From positions 1-52,351 of the forward strand of contig JAGHQL010000184.1 of assembly GCA_020080175.1 (NCBI GenBank): a stretch of 52,351 bases of DNA. The letters are read 5' to 3'. Positions 44,694 to 52,351 of the stretch are shown in pieces. Within the stretch, counting starts at the first letter, position 1. Each line of letters begins with the position of its first letter. The stretch is from Glutinoglossum americanum (taxonomy: Eukaryota; Ascomycota; Geoglossomycetes; Geoglossales; Geoglossaceae). A model generated the notes under the pieces. That model was not told the DNA's origin. It saw only the letters and a program-made list of their open reading frames with translations, and searched no databases. Both the position numbers and the translations under genes were made by a program.

Positions 44694-45784
44694 TAGTAAT
44701 ATTCATGTAGGTGATTCCGCATCGGGAAACAGGGGGTCCCGCATTGCGTAATTTGTCACCAAGCTGTATTGCCGCTCTAGCGACGTCGCCGCCCCTCCTC
44801 GTCAACCTCAAGTATAAATCCATCGCCATTTCTCCCTTGACCTTCTCTCCATCCATTTGCTTTTCACACTCACTCAACTATTCTTACCCGTCTCCTAGCC
44901 GCTTGAGTTCCTGTCCATTTCCGTGCCACTCTATGCAGGCCCCGGTGAGGCAATTTTCTCTCCCCCCCCGCTCCTCTCCGATTTGCCCTCTAATTCGTTG
45001 TTCGACCCTCTTTTTCCTTCTGAAGGCTAATACTGTCTCAGGCTGACGCGTCTCCCTCTACCTTAAAGTTACCGATGGACATTGGTGGCTATACAACAAC
45101 CATTGAGTTGCAAAGGTCTCCCTGACAGTCGACTCGTCACATCCAGCTCTGACGGACCAATCACCCTTCCAAGAAGACAATCGCTGGCAATCATACGAGC
45201 AGCGGCTGCACCTCTGATATCATATTTGGCTTTGGTAGACCAAGTACCCCTTCAAGCAGCCAGTTAACTATCGGCCGTGCCGATGGTGAACATATGAGCG
45301 CTTTCCTGCACCCGGCTTTTAACGCATCAGCTCCATGGATCGATTACCTTGCAAGTAGATTAGGCAACAGTTGGCAATCCCGATAACAGTTCTATGAGGG
45401 CTATACTGCCCCTCTTATCAGTTACCTCCGGAAGCAGCTCATCCTGGACGTATCTCATCCTGGGCGGAACCTCTTAAAATGTCGGTGTGCTACGCAACTC
45501 CGATGGATTCGTGACCCTCAGGCAACAATCAGCTGTGCCAACAGCAATTATGCGAGCGCCGTGCGCAACTCCGACGAAGAATACAGACGCAAAGTACAAC
45601 CTCACTACTACATTTTCAGTTTTTCTCGAGCTCTCTTTTGATGGAAATTTCAAGTCTCAGCCTGAATTTACATGTTCATTGCGCGATCACATAGCCCAGC
45701 TATCCCTGTTTTCTACTTCTTTTCCTTTTGGCCATGATACTTGTTGTCCCTGTATACTCAGTGCAGTCCTTCTCCGTAACTGGA
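44694..45784. other. Spacer, no gene seen
   Basis: A 1.1-kb gap between the mariner element and the nuclease-fold gene. A C-rich run (44963-44970) is present. Frames of up to 111 codons show no coding character. Confidence 0.5.
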
Positions 45785-46986
45785 TTATCGGCGAAGGAGC
45801 GTCCTTAGTACACCTCCGAGCATACCAATTCCATGGCCGTAGGGAAGTCGTCTAGGCCAGGCAAGGGTTTTGTGATGTGAGGAGGGAAAATCGAAGGTAC
45901 TGAAGGTCCGCCGCTGGCCATTCCCTGGTTTGGAACTGCAAGACACGAAAACATTGGTTAGACATTAAATTAATATTGTAGCTATTTGTCCCCCAGCTCA
46001 CCTGATTCCTGGTGGTAGCCTTTTAACACTGCCCCTTAGCGTATTACGATTGTGTTTTTCGGCCATCTCGAGAAACGAACTTAGGACCCGATACGGGATT
46101 GTGATCGCCGGCTTCGTTTCTAGTGTGAGGTGTGGTTGTGGCTGCGGTTTAAAAGCCGACAACGGGAGCTTGAGCATACCGTTAAATATCGTCGAGGGCG
46201 AATAGATATCCCGGAAGGGCTGTAGATTAGTTAGAATATTAGAGTCACGATACCAGTGAAGGTGAGAAACATGAATCTTACATCGTTGTCAATAATTTTC
46301 TTTGCATAGAAGTATGGCTTCCCATTCGTTTCAACATACTCAGGTGTCCAGACTGATACCGTCGCCTTTGTGGGCTTAGGATAACCAATATCTAGGCCAA
46401 CCACTAGCTGGACATTCATCTGAGATCTAGTAATATATTCTCTGGCTAGATTCTCTAGGTCGTGTCTCTTTTGTGAGAACGACGTCTCAATGATGACAGT
46501 AGGGTACTTTCCATCTCCGAAATAGAATGAGGCATCCGGAGAGCGGGTGGACAACCCTAGGTCGTCGAATCTGATGCTTGTCGATGCGGACCACCTTATG
46601 GAACGAGCGATCTCGGCGGTGGGGGACGTAGATGTGTCCTCGCGGAGGCATCCTAGTTGTTGAAGTATCTCACCAACAACCAGGGCGGTAAGTTGCTCGT
46701 GAATGGGAGAAGGCATACGGAAGGTGAGAACTTCAGCCACAGGATCGTAATCAAAGCTATGCGCGCATTAGTATAATGATAGATAATGTTGAGGGTGGAT
46801 AATGAACCGAATGTTATCCTCCACGTAGCTCCAAAAGTCGTGCATAGCAAGTTGTTTGAAGTCGTGAGGTGATAATGGTAGGTTGATCCAAGAACTTTCT
46901 GGAGCATGGCCTTGCGTGAGCGACTTAACTAGCTCGATCACCCGGGCGACCGGGGTACCACGCTGCGTAACCTTTTGTTCGGCCAT
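45785..46986 (-). CDS. PD-(D/E)XK/Uma2-like protein, uncharacterised
   Basis: Four exons: 46986-46808, 46756-46282, 46219-46002 and 45935-45785, giving 340 aa. Introns are 51, 62 and 66 bp with good GT/AG ends and CTAAC branch sites. The first join makes VEDNIRFDYDPVAEVLTFRM, a natural continuation. The core (about 60-215) has the layout of the Uma2/restriction-endonuclease-like fold: HEQLTALVVGEILQQLG helix, a PDASFYFGDGKYPTVIIETSFSQ strand pair in place of PD...(D/E)xK, then HDLENLAREYI and the strand VQLVVGLDIGYP. The usual Lys of ExK is Ser here (ETS), so catalysis is doubtful. Fungal proteins with this layout form expanded unstudied sets. The last exon is the least certain: if the third intron is not removed the protein ends at TGA 46000-45998. 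Confidence 0.6.
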
Positions 46987-47793
46987 TATGCGCGAGATAG
47001 TGATGGAAACAAGACAAGCAATGTTCCTTATTTCTCGCCCCTTCTTATAGTTTCAACTGAGCGCTGCTGTAAGAATGCTGTCAGTCCTATAAAAGCGGCC
47101 GGCCATAACACTAACTCTCACAACACTTCAGTGAGTTTTACCCCACCGACTGTCTTCAATGGAGCTATCCTCGACACTCCGCTCAAATATATTCATCCGA
47201 AGTTCCCTACTTCACCTCCGAAATGACGATGAAAATGAAGCCGACCTCTTAAAACTAGGTGAAATGGAGGTTTTTGCTCGGGACATCAGGAAAGAGAATC
47301 ATAGGGGAGGCCGCTTGACGGAATTTGGTGCACCCTGGACATGGCCTCGCGCAATGTTGTCCTTCATTCGATGAGATGACCCAGGGTATGACATGAAACA
47401 ACAGCTCAGGCTGCGCTACAGTGGAGCGCGGGCTAATGCCTTTACGGAGAAATGACCCCACCTCCCCCGATAGAGACTTAGCCCCTCGATAGAAGTGCTA
47501 AGAAGTGCTACAGAGCAGACGTAAGGGAAAGAACGAACTTTCGGGCAGGCATATATATCTCAAAGATAATAAATAAAATAAAAAAGCTCAGTCTTATAAC
47601 GGTTGGAGTTACTTTTCACACTAGAAATTTGGGAGGGGCCCTCTCCCTCAGTGATCACGGCGTGGTCTCACTTCGACTAGGTATAATAAAAAGAAAAGAC
47701 CATTTAACCACCCCCAACTATTGCTACAGCTGCGTCCCTAAGCCCGGCTACCTACTCACTTAGCCTCCCAAGGTATCCAGCCTCAGAACCTAT
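46987..47793. other. Spacer, no gene seen
   Basis: An 807-bp gap upstream of the nuclease-fold gene. A 71-codon frame at 47159 (MELSSTLRSNIFIRSSLLHL) lacks a match. An AT-rich stretch (47560-47585) precedes the 3' end of the dioxygenase relic. Confidence 0.5.
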
Positions 47794-49495
47794 CTAGTTT
47801 TTGTTAGCCATATCTGGTAAAAGGGACACCGAGACTCTTGCCATTCTCCCGGGGTTACCATGACGCCTCAGTGCCCTGACCTTTTCCGCTCTGTTGATCA
47901 ACTGCCTCTTTTTTTTTTGTATCCAATGTGAAGTTTTCCTAGGACGCGAGAATGGTGCTGTAGTCCTTGCCGTAGGGATCGGGAGTTGGTGATATTTTTG
48001 AATACATCGTCGGATGGGTTCTTTGAAATATCTCGATCCAGACCATTTGCCAGCGAAATGGATCAACTCTCTCCCTCGTAAACCTGCAATACCGCCAGGA
48101 GGCAACGGAACCCTAACACCTAACTGAGGAAGACAGATGTCTCCCCCAGAGAAAACTCCAAACGGAGAAATCCAGGCCCAGCCACCAATCCAGTCATTAC
48201 TGTCAACATGGGGCTCCGTGAGGGTATTGACAAGGACGGCACGGAGGGGAAACAACTCCTTCTTTGGATCCTCGGTAGTACAAAATATCTTCTCTCCAGG
48301 GTCGAGGCGCTGGTAAGCAGCTCCGTAGGCCTTTTGGAGCTTTGGATCGACAATTGGAAAGGGAAGATCCACAGCAACAATGAGTGGGCCAAATGGCCCC
48401 ATTGTTGGCATGCGGTAGCTGAATGCGTGGCAACCATCTGAGGTTTAGTGAGTGCCGCCCTTAAGGGTTTCTTTTGTTGGTATCACCTTGCGATCTTTAC
48501 CGGTCTCCTTCCAGGTACCCCAGTGGTAGGCATCATAGCGACCGTCCTCACCAGCCAGGTGAGAATTTTCTTGCACCCACTACCGATGATGGATGTGGCG
48601 AATGTCACGAACTGCAGGTGGAGGTTGAGACCAAGCATACACTCTGATATTGTAAGAGATATTGTCGATAACTTGTTTCGCTTGGTTGGTGCCATACGCC
48701 ACATCCAGACCATTGGGAAACACAGAGAGGATCTTCTTGCCTTTGCAGTCTAGGGCGACGTAGATCGTATCGGGCGGTATGATGTCGTAGAACCGATTGA
48801 TTGACCATAGGTGATCTTAAAATCCCCTCTCTCGTTATCCATTCCTCCTTAGTCAATTGCTCGAGCAGGCGGCGGCGTTTGGCTGTCCTTCCGGGGTCAT
48901 CAACCCGCTTACGTTTTCCTGCTTGTATGCAGCCCGTCTGCGGTGGCGTATTGCCTTCCGGTGAGCCTCCAGCATCCTCCAGAGAGGCCGGGATATCTCT
49001 GCCATATTGGCGATTGTAATCATCAAGATACAGCATGTAGTCGTCATAGTTGAAGTCATCCCGAAGGACGCCGACATCGCGAGAGGAGGCAACCATTTGT
49101 TGAATAAATGCGTCGACGGGGCTGTTACGGGTGGTCTGAGGGTCATCAAGGTCTAGCCATGGGAACTGGTCAATGCGGACATCACGACCCCGAATGGTGT
49201 TGTATTTAGTCTGGCTGAGCTTTTCTGGTTGGTTGTGAAGCCTGGTTTGTCTGAACCTAATAGACGTGAGAACAAAGACAGGCAATGTGGGTTAGATATT
49301 TGCCAACCATCCTCGAGTAGGGTTCAATGCTGCCCGAACACCGGAAACCAAATGTCCTCTAACTCCACCACCTCCGACAACACCATTCAAGTGATGACCT
49401 AGTGCTGGCTGTTGGTCCCCCAAACCCCGAACGACCTGACCAGTCACTGGGGGTGCATTGCGATATGCGGGGGCAGCCCGCCCACCCTTAACCAC
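47794..49495 (-). pseudogene. TET/JBP-type 2-oxoglutarate Fe(II) dioxygenase, degenerate
   Basis: Coding remains read right to left. An exon-like piece (about 49495-49317, ending LNPTRGW) splices with a 52-bp intron to FRQTRLHNQPEKLSQTKYNT, continues to EEWITREG near 48815, then changes frame at least twice near 48780-48815. It goes on as DTIYVALDCKGKKILSVFPN and VIDNISYNIRVYAWSQPP, meets two in-frame stops (about 48574 and 48447) and ends in a clear dioxygenase core: HVDSNDWIGGWAWISPFGVF (metal HxD), SGGDICLPQLGVRVPLPPGG and RELIHFAGKWSGSRYF (distal His and the Arg that holds 2-oxoglutarate). That core matches the fungal TET/JBP branch, which oxidises 5-methylcytosine or thymine in DNA. Fungal copies are often amplified with transposons. 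The last 205 codons are open from ATG 48411, so a short protein is possible, but the whole looks like a relic. Confidence 0.65.
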
Positions 49496-50662
49496 CGGTA
49501 GATGAGGGGCGCTGGTCTGCAGGATCAGATATCACCGATCTCAAAGTTCCTTGCCTAAATATAAGCAGTGGACTAGGAGACACTAGCCGGTATGGCCTCA
49601 GTGAGTATCATGGAGTCAACTGCAATAGATTTGTATATGAGTGCGCGGTTAACCAAGGAAACAGTAATGAAGGTGAGGAATTTATAAAAATCTATTCCGG
49701 CCAGGGGGAAATGGTGGAAATTAGGAAGAGACGGTTTTCCGGACATCCCCTGCCGATCCCTCCCTGCCAAAGAAGGTTCGCGCTCGGGGACCCCTGGCTT
49801 GGTGGTTGCAAGAGCTGGAAAGTGACCCAGGGAAAAACAGCATGAACCTGCACCACCATTCCGATTCAACCGTCCACCCAAGACCCGGAGCTCCTGTACA
49901 TGTAATTCTGATAGCAAGGATCAGGAAGTGTCAAAGGATAATGAAAGCGTGCGGTAGTAGCAAACGTAAATTCGATGTGATTTTGACTTTTAAGCTACTT
50001 CAGGCAAAGATGAAGTAATTTCCGGAGGCAAATGGGAATATTTGGCCATCGGGGCGCCCGAATGCAAGAACTCCTATTGTGCGGTTCCCAAAGATCGCTC
50101 AGATGCTATTGCATAAGCTTCATAGCAGTTAGCTTGATCGCTAGTTATTTGAGGGTCCACATACTCTGTGTCGGTCGTTCCCATAACGCTCCTAGCCCTT
50201 CATCATTAGTGAGGCCAATTTCGCGTTCAGCCAGCGTTCGCGACGCGGAGTTCGGGGATGGAGACTTCCCCCTGCATTAACAAGCTGCTTTTCCGGGCTA
50301 CAAAACAGATTATGACGATTCCAGTGATCCAGTTTTGTAGATATTAAAGCGCGATCTTCGGTGTTTAAGGTCGCGAAGTTGAAATGCGGCTCTTCAAATG
50401 GCTTGGCTGGCTTGGCGTCGCCGGAATGTAAGTGCTCGATAAGAATTTCATCCTTCGGCTCACGAACCCACCGTTAATCGCAGCGGCAGCACAGGGGAAA
50501 AAACCCCCGCCAGTACCCCATTAGTACTTCCTTCTGTGCCTGATTCCGCCAGGAGGCCGTTACTGTTGTCTGCCGCCTCTACCAGCCCAATACGCGCTAA
50601 AGATTATCAAGGTGACCAAGCACGGCTACAAGCGGCAGGAAGTTGAGCTGACCCTCTAAATC
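49496..50662. other. Repeat-rich spacer, no gene seen
   Basis: A 1.17-kb gap. A frame of about 60 codons (50473-50645, including SARRPLLLSAASTSPIRAKD) and an overlapping one ending TKHGYKRQEVELTL look weakly protein-like and end just before the LTR at 50663; they may be remains of a transposon gene. The 114-codon minus frame at 49573-49917 has no match. Confidence 0.4.
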
Positions 50663-50993
50663 TGTTAGACCTTAGCGTAGGTCTGCTGGGTTGCAGTGGC
50701 AGTGTGCCAGCATCTACGCAGTCGGTATGACCGCTACGGCTAAACGATCGGGTTATACGGCGTTACGCCTTCGTGATATGGCTATATAGAGAGCTAGAAT
50801 CTGTTGTCATTCAATATGTAATAGAACTAATTACTGTCCTCCTAATGAGGCTAGTGACCTCCTTCAAAAGGGGTGCAGGGTCCACGATACATGATGTTAT
50901 ACCTGAAAGTTTTCAGAACGAAGGCACTGCACTAGTACTAATCCAGCGAAGCAAGTAGAAGTGATATAGGCAATACTAGCTGTATCCCTTACA
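50663..50993 (+). mobile_element. LTR of a retrotransposon, copy 1
   Basis: A 331-bp unit that begins TGTTAGACC and ends CCCTTACA (TG..CA ends). It has a second copy of the same length at 51252 and an inverted partial copy at 52298. A TATATAG motif at 50783-50789 followed by a pyrimidine-rich start region suits an LTR promoter. No internal region (no primer site, gag or pol) adjoins it and no target duplication is seen, so it is a solo or rearranged LTR fossil. Gypsy or Copia cannot be told from the LTR alone. It is the most GC-rich and best-kept copy here. Confidence 0.7.
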
Positions 50994-51246
50994 CCTACTC
51001 TATATTCCAAACTGGGCTAATATTTAGTTATTCTTGAACTATCAAATTACTAAGTTAATTTATTAGTTCTTATATATCTAGACCTTACTTAGATGTAGAC
51101 TAATTAGCTAGCCATCATCATTACTGCAGGATGCAATATTACATTATTATCAAACCTCCCTAGAATCTTTAATGTCAAAGTACTTTTATGTTACCTTGAC
51201 ATCGAGAGTTTTTATATTATCACTAAGAATGAATCTTTTAAAAATA
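50994..51246. other. AT-rich decayed sequence between two LTR copies
   Basis: About 70% A+T with many TA steps and no open frame; it looks like old, heavily mutated transposon DNA. A TTCTTGAACTATCAAATTAC piece near 51034-51053 resembles the mariner remnant at about 51680. Confidence 0.5.
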
Positions 51247-51251
51247 TAAAA

Positions 51252-51582
51252 TATTAGACTTTAGCGTAGGTCTGATGGATTGTAGTGATAGTGTGCTAGC
51301 GTCTACACAGTCGATATGACCGCTATAGCTAAACGATCAAGTTATATGGCATTATGCCTTTGTAATACGACTATATAGAGAGCTAGAATCTGTTGCTATT
51401 TAATATGTAATAGAACTAATTGCTGTCTTCCTAATGAGGCCAGTGACCTCCTTCAAAAGGGGTGTAGGGTCTGCGATACATGATATCATACCCAAAAGCT
51501 CTTAGAATGAAGGTACTGCACTGGCACCAATCCAGCGAGGCAAGTGGAAGCAGTATAGGCAATGCTAGCCGCATCCCTTACA
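51252..51582 (+). mobile_element. Solo LTR, copy 2, with target duplication
   Basis: A 331-bp unit collinear with copy 1 along its whole length but clearly more AT-rich. TAAAA flanks it on both sides (51247-51251 and 51583-51587), a 5-bp target duplication as left by retroviral-type integrases. It therefore reached its present state by insertion followed by LTR-LTR recombination. It sits directly against the transposase remnant at 51589, so it probably inserted into that older mariner copy. A broken, non-coding fossil. Confidence 0.75.
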
Positions 51583-51588
51583 TAAAAA

Positions 51589-51735
51589 GAATTAGAAAAA
51601 GTATGGAAAAAGGCATAAAGTGACTTAGAATAAAGTAAGATTCAAACTTGAATTGAATGTATTAAGTTTTATATTGATATAGTTCTTGAACTAGAGGGTA
51701 GTAACTATTATCATGAGGGTTGGAGAGCTGAGAGC
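51589..51735 (+). mobile_element. Mariner transposase C-terminal remnant
   Basis: One frame reads ELEKVWKKA*SDLE*SKIQT, then *IECIKFYIDIVLELEGSNYY and HEGW. It lines up with the C-terminus of the transposase at 44370-44490 (AERLWTKAWKDLKQDKIQRW, then IERIPRHIEEIIRLDGDNTY and KEG). The stops fall exactly at expected Trp or Gln codons (AW to A*, LKQ to LE*, QRW to QT*). This is a separate, far older and more AT-rich member of the same group, lacking the rest of the gene. Confidence 0.75.
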
Positions 51736-51752
51736 CAGAAGAATTAGCTACA

Positions 51753-51865
51753 GTCTTAACTAGATTTTAGTGAGGTAAAGCCTAAGTAAGATTTGGAGAG
51801 CTTAACTAAAGTCTTAACTAAAGTCTTAACTAGAGTCTTAACTAGATTTTAAGCCTAAGCGAGCC
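51753..51865. repeat. Tandem AGTCTTAACTA repeats at a mariner 3' end
   Basis: Several copies of an 11-12 bp unit (AGTCTTAACTAG/A) with a longer unit ending TTTTAGTGAGGTAAAGCCTAAG. Related sequence lies downstream of the transposase in the 43126 element (GTCTTTAACTGAGTTTAGG near 44603) and again at 52066-52106. These are probably 3' subterminal repeats of mariner-like copies. Confidence 0.65.
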
Positions 51866-51896
51866 CTGGTACCTCACCAACCTTCTACACCAAAAA

Positions 51897-51980
51897 ATGG
51901 CCGGTCGTACTATTCCAATAACCCTCCGTGCACAGCGACAGCAGCAGAGAGCAAAGCGACAGCAGCAAAAAGAACAGTGA
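51897..51980 (+). pseudogene. Gln/Arg-rich start of a possible transposon gene
   Basis: ATG 51897 opens MAGRTIPITLRAQRQQQRAK and stops after 28 codons; the frame then goes on Gln/Ala-rich through 52060. The first ten residues recall the start of some fungal transposases, while the rest is a CAGCAR-type repeat. Low certainty. Confidence 0.3.
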
Positions 51981-52297
51981 CAGCAACAACAGCGAAAGGG
52001 AACAGCAGTAGCAGCGGAGAGAGTGGCAGCAACAGCAAGAGCAGACAGTTGCAAAAGCTGCTTCACTAGAGTTTTAACTAGAGTTTAGTGGGGTAAGTGC
52101 CTGAGCGAGAGTCCAAATACTTTTGATGTGAGCCTACGTAGAGCCGCCTGTAACCCGCGGTCGGCGCGCCCCAGCGTCCGACCGTTACCACTGCCTTCCC
52201 CTCTAAGGGCCGCGTCCGCGCAGTCCAGTGTGCCTCCCCGCTAGCACCCGGCCGCCGCGCTGCCACGCAGGCAATGCGCACTATTCTCCAGGCTACG
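51981..52297. other. Repeat remains and GC-rich segment
   Basis: It contains the end of the CAG-rich repeat, another TTAACTAGAG-type unit (52066-52106) and, from 52135, an unusually GC-rich 150-bp block (CGCGGTCGGCGCGCCCCAGC) in otherwise AT-rich surroundings. No gene is visible. Confidence 0.4.
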
Positions 52298-52351
52298 TGT
52301 AAGGGATGCGGCTAGCGTTGCCTATACCGCTTCCACTTGCCTCGCTGGATT
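52298..52351 (-). mobile_element. LTR, copy 3, inverted, cut by the window end
   Basis: The reverse complement (…AATCCAGCGAGGCAAGTGG to CCCTTACA) matches the last 54 bp of copies 1 and 2. The rest lies outside the window. Its orientation is opposite to copies 1 and 2, so it belongs to a separate insertion or an inverted segment. Confidence 0.75.

Noticed and set aside
50663-51582. The two LTR copies as the two ends of one short element
   Set aside because: They are both in the same direction, but the 258 bp between them hold no primer site or coding remains and copy 2 has its own target duplication, so they are better seen as separate insertions.
1-52351. CRISPR arrays, bacterial operons, riboswitches or a biosynthetic gene cluster
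   Set aside because: The genes are spliced eukaryotic genes, no regularly spaced repeat-spacer arrays exist, and no polyketide, peptide or terpene synthase is present.

Overview
The window is nuclear DNA of a filamentous ascomycete (Pezizomycotina). This follows from recognisable orthologues of MTC6, SEC62, FIS1, SPC24, TOK1, CTF18, SPO7 and a CLD1-type lipase, from short introns (47-173 bp) with GT..AG ends and CTAAC/CTGAC-like branch sites, and from fungus-restricted families (3CxxC zinc finger, GT90 with a membrane-embedded N-terminus). RIP-like decay of transposons also fits. I cannot fix the genus; a Pezizomycete is possible but only weakly supported. Gene models were spliced by hand: each multi-exon model keeps one frame across canonical GT/AG junctions and rebuilds the conserved family sequence at the joins.

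From about 1 to 39.5 kb is a gene-dense housekeeping block. In order: MTC6 (-) and SEC62 (+), divergent; a PH-domain protein (-); a long spacer full of minisatellites; an uncharacterised coiled-coil protein (+); L-2-hydroxyglutarate dehydrogenase (+); a RING-H2 E3 ligase (-); FIS1 (-) and SPC24 (+), divergent; the TOK1 potassium channel (+); the CTF18 clamp loader subunit (+); a Myb-like protein (-); a TatD/Scn1 metal hydrolase (-) and a small membrane protein (+), divergent; a CLD1/ABHD-type mitochondrial lipase (-) and SPO7 (+), divergent; and a GT90 glycosyltransferase (+). These genes do not form one pathway. Several share themes: ER membrane (SEC62, SPO7, MTC6), mitochondria (FIS1, CLD1-like, L2HGDH) and chromosome maintenance (CTF18, SPC24).

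From about 39.5 kb to the right edge the character changes. Genes are sparse and short (an uncharacterised 214-aa+ ORF, a 3CxxC zinc-finger protein, a PD-(D/E)XK/Uma2-like protein). They sit among decayed mobile elements: a Tc1/mariner N-terminal fragment, a full-length but inactivated 1.57-kb Tc1/mariner element with 26-bp inverted repeats and a TA target duplication, another heavily mutated mariner C-terminus, three LTR copies of one family (one with a 5-bp target duplication), and a degenerate TET/JBP-type 2-oxoglutarate dioxygenase pseudogene. The in-frame stops of the mariner copies are nearly all of the type expected from C-to-T change, as in RIP.

The most interesting items are the accessory compartment and its likely RIP scars, the TET/JBP-like dioxygenase relic, the spliced nuclease-fold gene beside it, two consecutive 19-nt exons in FIS1, a His-Asp repeat in the RING ligase and the abrupt GC-rich block in L2HGDH.
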